Shown in pieces: positions 9,087-19,636 of a DNA stretch of 64,000 nucleotides. Source of the DNA: an uncultured Paracoccus sp. (GTDB lineage: Bacteria > Pseudomonadota > Alphaproteobacteria > Rhodobacterales > Rhodobacteraceae); contig NZ_CANKWH010000002.1 of assembly GCF_947487305.1 (NCBI RefSeq), forward strand, positions 124,001 through 188,000, in the 5' to 3' direction. The stretch's first letter is position 1; every line of letters starts with the position of its first letter. The notes beneath the pieces were generated by a model that had not been told where the DNA came from, ran no database searches, and worked only from the letters and a program-made list of their open reading frames with translations. The position numbers were made by a program, and so were the translations under genes.

Positions 9087-9929
9087 TTACAGGGTGCCGT
9101 CGGGCCGGTGATCGGCGTCAAACAGGTTCTGGGTGCTGGCGACAAGATTGGCCACCTTGGCCCGCGCCTGCGGATTGAGCGGCAGGCCGTTGAGCTGCCG
9201 CAGGAATTCGGTTGCGCCCGCGTTCAGGCGCTGCATCGAGCTGCCGGTCAGCGGCTCAAGCGCGGCGTGTTCTTCGGCGCTGATGCCGGCCAGCGCCAGC
9301 AGCTGGCGGCCCGGACGCATCCGGTCGCGCTCGTCGACCAGCTCGAAGTGGTGCAGGCGACCGGGTGCCGCGTCCTCGAGCCGGTCCAGCAGATCGTCCC
9401 AGCCCGGCAGGTCGCGGGTCTCGGACAGGAATTCGTCATAGCTGCCGCCATAGCCATCGGTGCGCACCGCCTGCGCCCAGACACTGGCCTTCCACGCCTC
9501 CATCCGCCGGCTGTAGACGGCATAGACGGGGACCAGCGGCGCAAAGGCACGGTCCAAGAGCGCGATGATGCGCGGCAGCGCCGGGTAAAGCCGGGTCTCG
9601 CCGCCATTGCCCGGCATGGCGCCGGCCAGGTTCTCGTGGCTGATCAGGACGGTGCGCCCGTCCTGCGGCAAGCCCTCGCAGACCGTCGCCACCGCCTCCA
9701 TCAACCGCGCCTCGTCGCCACGCTCGCCATCGAGGCTATAGGCGATGGCCGCGCGGCCTAGCGGACGCATGGGCGTTCCGGCCTCGGGCGTGCGGATCAC
9801 CAGCCGGTCGGCCAGCGCCGCCGCGTTCTTTTGCAGGAAATGATGCAGCGAAGTGCTGCCGGTCTTCTGCACGCCCAGGTGAACGATCACCCGGGGGTCG
9901 CTGCCTGCGGCTGACGAGGATTCCGCCAT
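9087..9929 (-). CDS. sulfotransferase-like protein inside the sdh operon
   Basis: 280 residues with no signal peptide. Near the N-terminus [20 protein letters not shown] resembles the 5'-phosphosulfate-binding loop (the KTGSTSL type) of PAPS-dependent sulfotransferases. A second segment, [11 protein letters not shown], could serve as the 3'-phosphate-binding strand. The C-terminal half resembles weakly conserved hypothetical proteins of this group. The family transfers sulfate from PAPS to sugars or other acceptors; the acceptor here is unknown, and a catalytic role is an inference from the loop. It lies 13 bases upstream of sdhB and 3 bases downstream of a lipoprotein gene. Confidence 0.65.
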   Translation of the reverse strand: MAESSSAAGSDPRVIVHLGVQKTGSTSLHHFLQKNAAALADRLVIRTPEAGTPMRPLGRAAIAYSLDGERGDEARLMEAVATVCEGLPQDGRTVLISHENLAGAMPGNGGETRLYPALPRIIALLDRAFAPLVPVYAVYSRRMEAWKASVWAQAVRTDGYGGSYDEFLSETRDLPGWDDLLDRLEDAAPGRLHHFELVDERDRMRPGRQLLALAGISAEEHAALEPLTGSSMQRLNAGATEFLRQLNGLPLNPQARAKVANLVASTQNLFDADHRPDGTL

Positions 9930-9932
9930 GGT

Positions 9933-10271
9933 CTAGCCCTGCCAGCGCGGCTGGTCATAGAGCGACACGGTGGGCGGCTGGCCCGAGCGGCGCATGACGC
10001 ATTGGGCAAAGACATCCGAGGGGTCGCGCCCCATCAGCCGGTCGCTGCTGATCTCGAAGGAGACCGAGCCATAGGGCCGAACGCCGCCATCGAAATCCGA
10101 GGCCACGCCGATGCCCACCTCGGTGCGCGGCGGCTGGTTCGCCGCCTGCACGTCGCGCAGGCAACTGCGCTCGGCCTGGTCGACCGGCACCGGCGCGCAC
10201 GCCCCCAGCACTGCCGCCAGGGGCAGCAGCGCCAGAAGGGACAGGCGTGATCCGGTGCGGGTCAGGGTCAT
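9933..10271 (-). CDS. small predicted lipoprotein in the sdh operon
   Basis: 112 residues from MTLTRTGSRLSLLALLPLAA at 10271; an earlier in-frame start at 10310 would place Arg-rich residues before the signal. A lipobox LGAC with cysteine at about residue 25 predicts lipidation and an envelope location. The mature part contains two further cysteines (RSCLRD, AQCVMR) and ends YDQPRWQG. I do not recognise a named family. It overlaps nothing; it starts 8 bases after the preceding lipoprotein gene ends and stops 3 bases before the sulfotransferase-like gene. Confidence 0.7.
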   Translation of the reverse strand: MTLTRTGSRLSLLALLPLAAVLGACAPVPVDQAERSCLRDVQAANQPPRTEVGIGVASDFDGGVRPYGSVSFEISSDRLMGRDPSDVFAQCVMRRSGQPPTVSLYDQPRWQG

Positions 10272-10279
10272 GGTCGGTC

Positions 10280-10657
10280 TCAGGCCGAGGCCGCAGCCGC
10301 GGCGATGCACTGGGTTGTGGCCGGACGCTTGACGATGGCCGCGACGCTGTCACCCGCGCCCGAGGCGCCGGCATTGGTCATCTGGGCGATGTCGATCAGC
10401 TCGGCCGTGGTGGCGTTGTTGACCACGCAATCCGTATAGGGCGCGGTATTCGCCCCCGGCAGACGCTTCGACATCTCGGCATTGATGGTGGTGCGGGCGA
10501 TGGCGCGCGAGCTGGCGTCAAGCACGGTCGGCGTCGTTGCCACCGGCGGCGGGGCAGCGGTCACCGGCGGCTGCCCGGTCATCGGCGTGACGGGAACGCA
10601 GGCCGTCACCGCGACAGCGGCGGCGGCAAGCAGGATCGGAAGGCGGAAGGAACGCAT
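10280..10657 (-). CDS. small predicted lipoprotein immediately after sdhA
   Basis: 125 residues. The start is the ATG at 10657, whose A is the last base of the sdhA TGA (TGATG overlap). That arrangement favours it over the TTG one codon upstream and indicates translational coupling to sdhA. The signal sequence [20 protein letters not shown] ends in a lipobox-like TAC. A Pro/Thr/Val-rich linker follows, then a compact domain with two cysteines (YTDCVVNN, TTQCIAA) that could form a disulfide. No known family recognised. An envelope location is inferred. Confidence 0.75.
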   Translation of the reverse strand: MRSFRLPILLAAAAVAVTACVPVTPMTGQPPVTAAPPPVATTPTVLDASSRAIARTTINAEMSKRLPGANTAPYTDCVVNNATTAELIDIAQMTNAGASGAGDSVAAIVKRPATTQCIAAAAASA

Positions 10658-12459
10658 CAATATACCCTTTTCTTCGGCGCGATCTTTTTCAGGTCGATCC
10701 CGCCCTCGTCCGCCTTGGTCAGCGGATCGAGATGGACGGGGCGATAGGCCAGTTTAACCGTGTTTCCGTCCACCCATGCAAGCGAGTGCTTGCGCCAGTT
10801 GGCGTCATCCCGCTCGGGCCAGTCCTCATGCGCATGGGCGCCGCGGCTTTCCTTGCGCGCCTCGGCGGCAACGATGGTCGCCATCGCGTTGGGCATGAGG
10901 TTTTCCAGTTCCAGCGTTTCCATCAGGTCGCTGTTCCAGATCAGACTGCGGTCGGTGACCTTTACATCGCGCAGCTTGCCGGCGATCGCTTCCATCTTCT
11001 CGACGCCCTCGGCCAGGGTCTTGTCGGTGCGGAACACCGCCGCATCGGCCTGCATGGTGCGCTGCATCTCGTCGCGCAGCACCGCCGTCGGCACCGAACC
11101 ATTGGCATTCCGGAGGCTGTCGAAGCGGACCATGATCTTGTCCACGGCCTCGGTGTTCGTCGCCGGGATCGGCGCGGCGCGGTCGATGATCTCGCCCGCG
11201 CGAATGGCAGCGGCGCGGCCAAAGACCACGAGGTCGATGAGGCTGTTCGAGCCAAGCCGGTTCGCGCCATGCACCGAGGCACAGCCCGCCTCGCCCACCG
11301 CCATCAGGCCCGGAAAGATGCGGTCCGGGTGTTCCTCGGTCGGGTTCAGCACCTCGCCCCAGTAGTTCGTCGGAATGCCGCCCATGTTGTAATGCACCGT
11401 CGGCAGGATCGGGATCGGCTCGCGCGTCACGTCGACGCCGGCGAAGATCTTGGCCGATTCCGAGATGCCCGGCAGGCGCTCATGCAGGCTTTCCGGCGGC
11501 AGGTGCATGAGGTTCAGGAACATGTGGTCCTTCTTCTCGCCCACGCCGCGACCCTCGCGGATCTCGATGGTGATGCAGCGGGAAACCACGTCGCGGGACG
11601 CCAGATCCTTGTAGGTCGGTGCATAACGCTCCATGAAGCGTTCGCCCTCGCTGTTGGTCAGATACCCGCCCTCGCCGCGCGCGCCCTCGGTGATCAGACA
11701 GCCCGAGCCATAGATGCCGGTCGGGTGGAACTGCACGAATTCCATGTCCTGCAGCGGCAGGCCCGCACGCGCGACCATGCCGCCACCGTCGCCGGTGCAG
11801 GTATGGGCCGAGGTGGCGCTGAAATAGGCGCGGCCATAGCCGCCGGTCGCCAGCACCACCATCTTGGCGTTGAAGACGTGGATGGTGCCGTCGTCCAGCT
11901 TCCAGCAGACGACGCCAGTGCATTTGCCGTCGGTGATGATCAGGTCGAGGGCGAAATACTCGATGAAGAATTCCGCATTATGCTTGAGGCTCTGGCCGTA
12001 GAGCGTGTGCAGGATGGCGTGGCCGGTGCGGTCGGCGGCGGCGCAGGTGCGCTGAACCGGGGGGCCTTCGCCGAATTCGGTCGTGTGACCGCCGAAGGGA
12101 CGCTGATAGATCTTGCCCTCTTCGGTGCGCGAGAACGGCACGCCGTAATGTTCCAGTTCGTAGACGGCCTTCGGCGCTTCGCGCGCGAGATATTCCATCG
12201 CATCGGTGTCGCCCAGCCAGTCAGAGCCCTTCACCGTGTCGTACATGTGCCATTGCCAGCTGTCCGGGCCCATATTGCCCAGAGAGGCGGCGATGCCGCC
12301 CTGCGCCGCAACCGTGTGCGAGCGGGTCGGGAAAACCTTGGTCACGCAGGCGGTGCGCAGCCCCTGCTCGGCCATGCCAAGCGTGGCGCGCAGGCCAGCG
12401 CCGCCGGCACCGACGACAACCACGTCGTAATCATGCGTGTGGATTTCGTATTGGTCCAT
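10657..12459 (-). CDS. sdhA: succinate dehydrogenase flavoprotein subunit
   Basis: 600 residues. SdhA oxidises succinate to fumarate in the TCA cycle with covalently bound FAD, on the cytoplasmic side of complex II. The N-terminal dinucleotide-binding motif is [16 protein letters not shown]. The FAD-attachment histidine lies in [10 protein letters not shown], the substrate-site region is [16 protein letters not shown], and [13 protein letters not shown] is the conserved fumarate reductase/SDH signature. Full length for the family. The sdhD stop is 15 bases upstream; a lipoprotein gene is translationally coupled downstream. Confidence 0.98.
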   Translation of the reverse strand: MDQYEIHTHDYDVVVVGAGGAGLRATLGMAEQGLRTACVTKVFPTRSHTVAAQGGIAASLGNMGPDSWQWHMYDTVKGSDWLGDTDAMEYLAREAPKAVYELEHYGVPFSRTEEGKIYQRPFGGHTTEFGEGPPVQRTCAAADRTGHAILHTLYGQSLKHNAEFFIEYFALDLIITDGKCTGVVCWKLDDGTIHVFNAKMVVLATGGYGRAYFSATSAHTCTGDGGGMVARAGLPLQDMEFVQFHPTGIYGSGCLITEGARGEGGYLTNSEGERFMERYAPTYKDLASRDVVSRCITIEIREGRGVGEKKDHMFLNLMHLPPESLHERLPGISESAKIFAGVDVTREPIPILPTVHYNMGGIPTNYWGEVLNPTEEHPDRIFPGLMAVGEAGCASVHGANRLGSNSLIDLVVFGRAAAIRAGEIIDRAAPIPATNTEAVDKIMVRFDSLRNANGSVPTAVLRDEMQRTMQADAAVFRTDKTLAEGVEKMEAIAGKLRDVKVTDRSLIWNSDLMETLELENLMPNAMATIVAAEARKESRGAHAHEDWPERDDANWRKHSLAWVDGNTVKLAYRPVHLDPLTKADEGGIDLKKIAPKKRVY

Positions 12460-12473
12460 TGTGCTCTCAGCCC

Positions 12474-12851
12474 TCAGCCCGTGAATGCCATTTTCGCCAA
12501 GGCGAAGACCGCGGCGGCGATGACGCCCCAGCCGAAGATGACGGAAAAGATGATCGCGACCTTGCGCTCGGTCTCGTCGAGGTAATCGTCGATCATGATC
12601 CGCGTGCCCTTGATGAAGTGGATCATGCCCACGACGATGAACAGCGCGGTAACGATGGCCGGATAGGGACGGCCGAAATAGGCGATGACGCCTTCGCGCG
12701 GCAGGCCGATGGCATTGCCGACGACCATCAGGAAGGCCGGCGTCAGGATGGCCAGCGCCACGGCGCTGACGGTCATGTGCCAGTGATGCAGCGTGCCGGT
12801 ATGGCTGGCGCCCAGGCCTTCGGCTGCTTTCAAGGGGGTGATATAGCGCAT
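12474..12851 (-). CDS. sdhD: succinate dehydrogenase membrane anchor subunit D
   Basis: 125 residues from [16 protein letters not shown] at 12851. Three hydrophobic segments are visible, at about residues 27-50, 60-80 and 100-122. The first is preceded by [12 protein letters not shown], which supplies histidines suited to heme b ligation or quinone binding. With SdhC it anchors complex II and forms the ubiquinone site. It lies 14 bases downstream of sdhC and 14 bases upstream of sdhA. Confidence 0.93.
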   Translation of the reverse strand: MRYITPLKAAEGLGASHTGTLHHWHMTVSAVALAILTPAFLMVVGNAIGLPREGVIAYFGRPYPAIVTALFIVVGMIHFIKGTRIMIDDYLDETERKVAIIFSVIFGWGVIAAAVFALAKMAFTG

Positions 12852-12865
12852 CCGCTTGGCCTTTC

Positions 12866-13258
12866 TCAGAGGAAGAACAGGATCAGGCTGATCAGCGTCA
12901 GCACCACGGACCCGATGATGATCGCCCAGCTGGATTTCCTGGCGGTCTCGATCTCCATACCCTTGCCGGCATCGTAGAAGAGGTGCCGGATGCCCGCGAG
13001 CGTGTGGTACCACAGCGCCCAGGCCGAGCCGAGCATGACAAGGAAGCCGAACCAGCTGCGCAGGATGCCATCGACGAAGGCGAAATAGCCCGGGCTGGAG
13101 ACGGCGGCGATCAGCCACCAGACCAACAGCAGGATGCCCGCGACCAGCGCATGGCCGGTGATCCGCGTCAGGATCGAGGTCACTGCCGCGATGGGCAGCT
13201 TATAGACCTGCAAATGCGGGGAAAGCGGGCGGTTGTTGCCCCGGTTCACATCAGCCAT
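12866..13258 (-). CDS. sdhC: succinate dehydrogenase cytochrome b556 subunit C
   Basis: 130 residues starting [20 protein letters not shown] at 13258; the frame stays open to 13366 but that extension lacks family similarity. The N-terminal [20 protein letters not shown] and the SILTRITG signature (with the quinone-site Ser/Arg) are diagnostic. [16 protein letters not shown] contains the likely heme-ligand histidine. Three membrane segments are seen. First gene of the sdhCDA-x-x-x-B operon; 266 bases of regulatory sequence separate it from mch. Confidence 0.94.
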   Translation of the reverse strand: MADVNRGNNRPLSPHLQVYKLPIAAVTSILTRITGHALVAGILLLVWWLIAAVSSPGYFAFVDGILRSWFGFLVMLGSAWALWYHTLAGIRHLFYDAGKGMEIETARKSSWAIIIGSVVLTLISLILFFL

Positions 13259-13420
13259 GCGTGGCCCTCCTGTGTCGCGTCTGGCGCGGGCCCACGACCG
13301 GTCCAGCACAACGGGCTGGCCGCGCGGGCTGGCGAATTGCGTTGCTTCTGTCGATCTTTCTGCCAAGTGTCACGGTCTTATGCCATACCCGATCACGATT
13401 TTCGCGGAATTTCGCCGCTT

Positions 13421-13449
13421 GTGATCACGCCCGCCCCGCTCGTGATCAC
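13421..13449 (-). promoter_or_regulatory. paired GTGATCAC palindromes upstream of sdhC
   Basis: Two identical perfect 8-base palindromes, GTGATCAC, lie at 13421-13428 and 13442-13449. Their 21-base spacing is two helical turns, so a dimeric regulator would bind the same DNA face. They are about 165-190 bases upstream of the sdhC start. The regulator is unknown. Confidence 0.45.
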
Positions 13450-13494
13450 AGAAGCCATCGCCACCTCGACCCTGCGGAATTACCGTCGGGCGGT

Positions 13495-13515
13495 CCGGGG
13501 GCGCGATGCCCCCGG
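13495..13515 (-). terminator. GC hairpin after mch, possible terminator
   Basis: Perfect 8-base arms CCGGGGGC / GCCCCCGG with a five-base loop lie 10 bases after the mch stop. There is no T-run on the minus strand, so it may be Rho-assisted or only an mRNA-stabilising hairpin. Confidence 0.5.
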
Positions 13516-13524
13516 AGCAGCGAT

Positions 13525-14559
13525 TCACAGCGGCATCAGCGCCCAGTAATCCAGATCCAACAGCACCTCGGGCAGGTATTTCCCGTCCTCGCCCTTCAAC
13601 GGGAAGCTGGCACTGTCGCTGGTTGTGGCAACAAGTCGCAGCCGGATCGCGCCGACGCCCGGCGCATCGGTCTCGGCCTTGTCAAGCACCTCGGACCAGG
13701 CGCGGATGGTCTTGCCGGCAAAACAGGGATTGGCATGGGCGCCGGCATTCAGCGCCACGATCATCTGCGCATTGGCCAGCCCGTTGAAGCTGAGCGCGCG
13801 TGCCATGCTGATGACATGGCCGCCATAGATCAGCCGCTTGCCATCCTCGCGGTTGGTGGCGTCGAAATGCACCTTGGCGGTGTTCTGCCACAGCCGCGTG
13901 GCCAGCATATGCTCGGCCTCCTCGACGGTGACGCCATCGACATGGTCGATTTTCTCGCCGATGGCATAATCGCCCCAGCGATGCGGCTCGCCGGCAAGCT
14001 CGAAATCATAATCGCTGAAATCCAGCCCCTCGGGAATCACCAGATCGGCAGGATCGACGACCTTGGCGAGGTCCGGCACAACGGGTTCAGGCGCGGGCGC
14101 GGCGGAGTCACGCTTCCGGACCATCACCCAACGCACGTATTCCAGCACCGGCTGGTCCATCTGGTTCAGCCCGCGGGTGCGGACATAGACGACGCCCGAC
14201 TTGCCGTTGCTGTTTTCCTTCAGCCCGATCACCTCGGATTCCGAGCGCAGCGTATCGCCGGGCCAGACCGGCAGCAGCCAGCGCCCCTCGGCATAGCCCA
14301 GATTGGCGATGGCGTTCAGGCTGATATCGGGCACGGTCTTGCCGAAGATGGTGTGAAAGGCGATCAGGTCGTCCAGCGGACTGCTTTCCAGCCCGTTCGC
14401 GGCGGCGAACTCGTCGCTGGAATAAAGCGCGTGCCGGGCGGGATAGAGCGCGTGGTAGAGCGCCCTTTCCCCCTCGGCCACCGTGCGCGGCACCGCGTGG
14501 CGGATCACCTGCCCGATGGCATAGTCCTCGAAGAAGCGGCCCGGATTGGTCTTGCTCAT
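13525..14559 (-). CDS. mch: mesaconyl-CoA hydratase (MaoC-like), ethylmalonyl-CoA pathway
   Basis: 344 residues starting MSKTNPGRFFEDYAIGQVIR. It is a tandem hot-dog protein: a first MaoC-like half with FFEDYAIGQ and a second half repeating HRWGDYAIGEKIDHVDGVTV near residue 195. The family reversibly hydrates mesaconyl-(C1)-CoA to beta-methylmalyl-CoA in acetyl-CoA assimilation. Length and neighbourhood (sdh upstream, DUF1737, nnrU, malyl-CoA lyase-like and mdh) agree with the Rhodobacter sphaeroides arrangement as I remember it. The ATG overlaps the DUF1737 stop by four bases (ATGA). Confidence 0.88.
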   Translation of the reverse strand: MSKTNPGRFFEDYAIGQVIRHAVPRTVAEGERALYHALYPARHALYSSDEFAAANGLESSPLDDLIAFHTIFGKTVPDISLNAIANLGYAEGRWLLPVWPGDTLRSESEVIGLKENSNGKSGVVYVRTRGLNQMDQPVLEYVRWVMVRKRDSAAPAPEPVVPDLAKVVDPADLVIPEGLDFSDYDFELAGEPHRWGDYAIGEKIDHVDGVTVEEAEHMLATRLWQNTAKVHFDATNREDGKRLIYGGHVISMARALSFNGLANAQMIVALNAGAHANPCFAGKTIRAWSEVLDKAETDAPGVGAIRLRLVATTSDSASFPLKGEDGKYLPEVLLDLDYWALMPL

Positions 14560-14762
14560 TGTTGTCCCAGTTTCAGGTCGGGGGAATAGGCGACATCGAC
14601 CTCTTTGGTGATGGGCTGCGCCATGCGCATCACCCCCTTGACCGGGTCGAAGGCCATCGAGGCGCCGCCATGCAGCGACCAGCCCTTTGACAGGGCCTCG
14701 CTGACACGGTGGCAGAATTGCGAGGTGTCGTCTTCGGTAATGCAGCGGTAGAGGGTCGTCAT
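14556..14762 (-). CDS. DUF1737 domain protein
   Basis: 68 residues from MTTLYRCITEDDTSQFCHRV. The family is a short domain with the pattern F(C/V)HRVSEALSKGWSLHGGASMAFDP seen here in pieces around residues 17-40. Its function is unknown. It sits between nnrU and mch: its stop overlaps the mch start (ATGA) and its start is within 2 bases of the nnrU stop, so the three genes are one transcription unit and translation is likely coupled. Confidence 0.85.
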   Translation of the reverse strand: MTTLYRCITEDDTSQFCHRVSEALSKGWSLHGGASMAFDPVKGVMRMAQPITKEVDVAYSPDLKLGQQ

Positions 14763-14763
14763 C

Positions 14764-15312
14764 TCAGGCTCCGAACGGGTTATAGCCAAGCCAGGCGTGG
14801 ATCAGGCCGATCACGCCAAAGACCAGAACCGCGCCAAAGGCGGCCATGGCCTCCTTGCGGGCGGGAACGGGGGCGGGCGGGGTCCAGCTGGGCGTGGCGC
14901 GGTTGATCAGGGTGATCTCGACCAGCGCCCAGAGCAGCAGGCCGCCGAACAGGACGAAGGACGGCAGATCGCCGTTCACCAGAAGATGCGCGAAGGCCCA
15001 GACCGCAAAACCCACCAGCTGCGGATGGCGGATGCGGCGGGTGATGCCGGTCTTCATGCCCGAGGCGGCGAAGAGGTAGATGGCGAACAGCACCAGCAGG
15101 TTGTTGATGCCCTTCAGCATCGGCGACGGCCCCCACCAGACCGCGCCATCGGCGCTGCGATAGCCCCAGACCATCAGCACGACCGACAGGATCAACAGGC
15201 CGGAGACCAGCCCCCTGCCCTTGTCACCGACATGTGCCCGGTGTTCCGGTGCCGCGCGCTTCCACAGATGCGCGCCCCACCACAGCGCCACGCCCAGGAT
15301 CAGGATCAACAT
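14764..15312 (-). CDS. nnrU: NnrU family membrane protein
   Basis: 182 residues with about five hydrophobic segments. The conserved IRHPQLVGFAVWAFAHLLVN (residues about 93-112) is the NnrU/isoprenylcysteine methyltransferase-like signature, in which RHP and AHLL are typical. NnrU was named from nitrite and nitric-oxide reductase clusters. In this chromosomal setting, next to mch and mcl2, the role is unknown. It lies 42 bases downstream of the malyl-CoA lyase-like gene. Confidence 0.88.
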   Translation of the reverse strand: MLILILGVALWWGAHLWKRAAPEHRAHVGDKGRGLVSGLLILSVVLMVWGYRSADGAVWWGPSPMLKGINNLLVLFAIYLFAASGMKTGITRRIRHPQLVGFAVWAFAHLLVNGDLPSFVLFGGLLLWALVEITLINRATPSWTPPAPVPARKEAMAAFGAVLVFGVIGLIHAWLGYNPFGA

Positions 15313-15354
15313 CTGGCTTCCTTTCGCTTGATGTCTGTCCCGCCCTGTCTGCCA

Positions 15355-16203
15355 TCAGCTGGCGAGGGCCGCAATCGCCTGTGCCTGTTCCAGCATCTTG
15401 CGCGCCGTCGCCACATGCAGGTTCTCGACGATCCGGCCATCGACCACCGCGACGCCCTTGCCTTCGGCGGTTGCCGCCTCGAAGGCCTCTATCTGACGGC
15501 GGGCAAGGCCCAGCTCGTCCTCGGTGGGCGCGAAGGCGGCATTGGCGATCTCGAGCTGCGCCGGGTGGATCAGGGTCTTGCCGTCAAAGCCCATGTCCCG
15601 GCCCTGTTCGCATTCGAACCGCAGCCCGTCCTCGTCCTTGAAGGCGTTGAAGACGCCGTCGATGATGATGATGCCATGCGCCTTGGCCGCCAAGAGGCAC
15701 AGGCCCAGCCCGGCCTGCATCGGCAGCCGGTCGGGGCGGAAGCGCGAATTGATCTCCTTGGCCAGATCATTGGTCCCCATGACCATGCCGCCAAGGCGCG
15801 GATGGGCGGCGATGGCGCCCGCGTTCAGCATTCCCTGCGCCGTCTCCATCATCGCCCAGAGCGGCAGGTCGGGGACGATCGCGGCCACGCGGTCCAGATC
15901 GGCGGGGCTCGAGACCTTGGGGATCAGCACCGCATCGGCCAGCCCGGCCAGCGCGGCGCAGGCCTCGGCATCCGCCTGGCCCCATTCGGTATCCAGCCCG
16001 TTGATCCGCACGATCCGCGCCCGCCCGCCATAGTCGTTCTGCAATGCAGCGGCGAGCTGATCCCGCGCGAAGGGTTTTTCCGCCGGCGAGACCGCATCCT
16101 CGAGGTCAAAGATGATCGCGTCAGCCGCCAGCCCCCGCGCCTTTTCCATCGCACGGGCATTGGCGGCAGGGATATAGAGCACAGAGCGATAGGGACGGGT
16201 CAT
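15355..16203 (-). CDS. mcl2: CitE-like CoA ester lyase / (3S)-malyl-CoA thioesterase
   Basis: 282 residues from MTRPYRSVLYIPAANARAME at 16203. It has the HpcH/HpaI aldolase/citrate lyase beta fold with DAIIFDLEDAVSP (Mg-binding acidic residues), RINGLDTEW, VLIPKVSS, and MMETAQGMLNA with GTNDLAKE. In R. sphaeroides a paralogue of this form, Mcl2, hydrolyses (3S)-malyl-CoA to malate and CoA, while Mcl1 is the lyase. The N-terminus and the position beside mch and mdh fit Mcl2 rather than Mcl1. A lyase cannot be excluded from sequence alone. It probably starts the mcl2-nnrU-DUF1737-mch operon. Confidence 0.82.
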   Translation of the reverse strand: MTRPYRSVLYIPAANARAMEKARGLAADAIIFDLEDAVSPAEKPFARDQLAAALQNDYGGRARIVRINGLDTEWGQADAEACAALAGLADAVLIPKVSSPADLDRVAAIVPDLPLWAMMETAQGMLNAGAIAAHPRLGGMVMGTNDLAKEINSRFRPDRLPMQAGLGLCLLAAKAHGIIIIDGVFNAFKDEDGLRFECEQGRDMGFDGKTLIHPAQLEIANAAFAPTEDELGLARRQIEAFEAATAEGKGVAVVDGRIVENLHVATARKMLEQAQAIAALAS

Positions 16204-16287
16204 GGAATCCTCGCGGCAACAATCTTGCGTGAAACTGCCGCGTTGCGTCAGAAATGGCAAGGCCGAATTTGCTGCACCGCAGAATAG

Positions 16288-18186
<1,899 letters not shown>

Positions 18187-18232
18187 GCCTTCTTTTCGGT
18201 CAGCAGGTCTGGCCGGAAATCGACAGAAAATC

Positions 18233-18273
18233 AAACGCCTGCCGGATGATCTTCCGGCGGGCGTTTTACTTTT
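18233..18273 (+). terminator. intrinsic terminator of mdh
   Basis: Arms AAACGCCTGCCGG (18233-18245) and CCGGCGGGCGTTT (18254-18266) pair with one G-T wobble, followed by TACTTTT. It also separates mdh from the convergent leucine operon. Confidence 0.8.
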
Positions 18274-18295
18274 CCCGTCGTCCGGTTTGCGGGTT

Positions 18296-19078
18296 TTACG
18301 ACTGCCAGCGCGGCTTGCGCTTGTCGAAGAAGGCGCCGATGCCCTCGGGCGCCTCGTCGCCCTCCCAGGCCGCGACCAGGCGGTCGATGCTGTCATTGAT
18401 CCGCGCCTCGTCGATCACGGGACCATAGGCGCGGCATTGCGCCTTGGCCGCCGCGACGGCGCCGGGGGCGGCCTGCAGGAAGGGCGCGATCTCGGCCTCG
18501 ACCGCCGCGTCCAGATCGGCCGGATCGACGGCGGCGGCGGCGAGGTTCAGCCGCACGGCCTCGTCAGCGTCGAAGAGCCGGGCCGAGAAGAACACCCGCC
18601 GCGCCTTGTCCTCGCCCATGCGGGCCAGAACATAGGGGCCGATGGTGGCGGGGATCAGCCCCAGCCGCACCTCGGTCAGCCCGAATTTCGCCCCGCGCGC
18701 GGCAATGGCGATGTCACAGACCGCCATCATGCCGATGCCGCCGCCGAAGGCATTGCCCTGCACCCGCGCGATCAGCGGCTTGGGCAAGAGGTTCAGCCCG
18801 TTCAGCATCATGGCGAGCTTGCGCGCGCCCTGCCGCCTTGTCTCGGCATCGGCCCCCATCTGCTGGCGCATCCAGCCGAGATCGCCCCCGGCGCAGAAGC
18901 TGGCCCCCTCGCCCGCCAGCACCACCACGCGCACCGCCGGATCGGCGCCCAGTTGCTGCGCGGCCTCGGTCAGCTCGGCGATCATCTCGGCCGAAAGCGC
19001 GTTGTGCTTCTCGGGTCGCGCCAGCCAGAGCGTGGCCACGCCGCGGGCGTCGGTGTCGATGCGGATGGTGTTGAACAT
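18296..19078 (-). CDS. enoyl-CoA hydratase family, probable methylglutaconyl-CoA hydratase (liuC)
   Basis: 260 residues, starting MFNTIRIDTDARGVATLWLA. Crotonase-fold motifs are RPEKHNALSAEMI, the oxyanion-hole GASFCAGGDLGWM, QGNAFGGGIGM and the catalytic-glutamate region FGLTEVRLGLIPATI. In leucine breakdown this step hydrates 3-methylglutaconyl-CoA to HMG-CoA. Position as the last gene of an operon that also encodes isovaleryl-CoA dehydrogenase, methylcrotonyl-CoA carboxylase and HMG-CoA lyase strongly supports that substrate. Other short enoyl-CoA substrates remain possible. Confidence 0.9.
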   Translation of the reverse strand: MFNTIRIDTDARGVATLWLARPEKHNALSAEMIAELTEAAQQLGADPAVRVVVLAGEGASFCAGGDLGWMRQQMGADAETRRQGARKLAMMLNGLNLLPKPLIARVQGNAFGGGIGMMAVCDIAIAARGAKFGLTEVRLGLIPATIGPYVLARMGEDKARRVFFSARLFDADEAVRLNLAAAAVDPADLDAAVEAEIAPFLQAAPGAVAAAKAQCRAYGPVIDEARINDSIDRLVAAWEGDEAPEGIGAFFDKRKPRWQS

Positions 19079-19087
19079 GGGAACTCC

Positions 19088-19636
19088 TCAGGAGATGTCG
19101 AATTGCCAGACGGGGGTGATGGCGCAGGACGCCCCGCCCGCCCGCGTGGCGGAAAACTGGCCGAGCCAGGCGCGGTAATGGCCGGGATTCATCAGTTCGA
19201 CGAAGCCCAGTTGCTGCGGCAGGGAGGCCGAAGCAATGGCACCCGAGGTCGAGCCGGTGACGCTTGACCCCGCCAGCGCGGAGTGGCGGGGAAGCTCCTG
19301 CCAGCCACCTGCCGTCTGCTGTTGCAGCCGCGGGGCCGCGCCCGGCAGGCTCAACCGGATCGGACCGCCGCCGCGATAGGCATAGCCGCGCAGGAACAGC
19401 GATTGCCCCGGCGCGCTGGCGGCGGAGATGCGGGCGGGCGCGAACAGCTCGATCGCGTAGCCGTCGCAATTGCGATAGCCGATGCGGCGCAGCCCGGCGC
19501 GCTGCGCGGCATAACCCGCCTGCGCCTGCCCCTGATCGGCCGAGGCGGGAGCGGTGGCGATCGGCGCAACCGTTGCGCCCGGTGCCGCCGCGCATCCCGC
19601 CAGCAGCAGCGCGGCGAGGACGACCCTCGCACTCAT
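19088..19636 (-). CDS. predicted lipoprotein in the leucine operon
   Basis: 182 residues. The start MSARVVLAALLLAGCAAAPG gives a textbook lipobox (LAGC, cysteine about residue 15). The mature protein has a Gln/Ala-rich segment (residues 33-45), a possible beta-rich domain with two cysteines (YRNCDGY, ASCAITP) and no recognised family. Its start overlaps the HMG-CoA lyase stop by four bases, so it is a true operon member despite no evident metabolic role. An envelope location is inferred from the lipobox. Confidence 0.75.
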   Translation of the reverse strand: MSARVVLAALLLAGCAAAPGATVAPIATAPASADQGQAQAGYAAQRAGLRRIGYRNCDGYAIELFAPARISAASAPGQSLFLRGYAYRGGGPIRLSLPGAAPRLQQQTAGGWQELPRHSALAGSSVTGSTSGAIASASLPQQLGFVELMNPGHYRAWLGQFSATRAGGASCAITPVWQFDIS

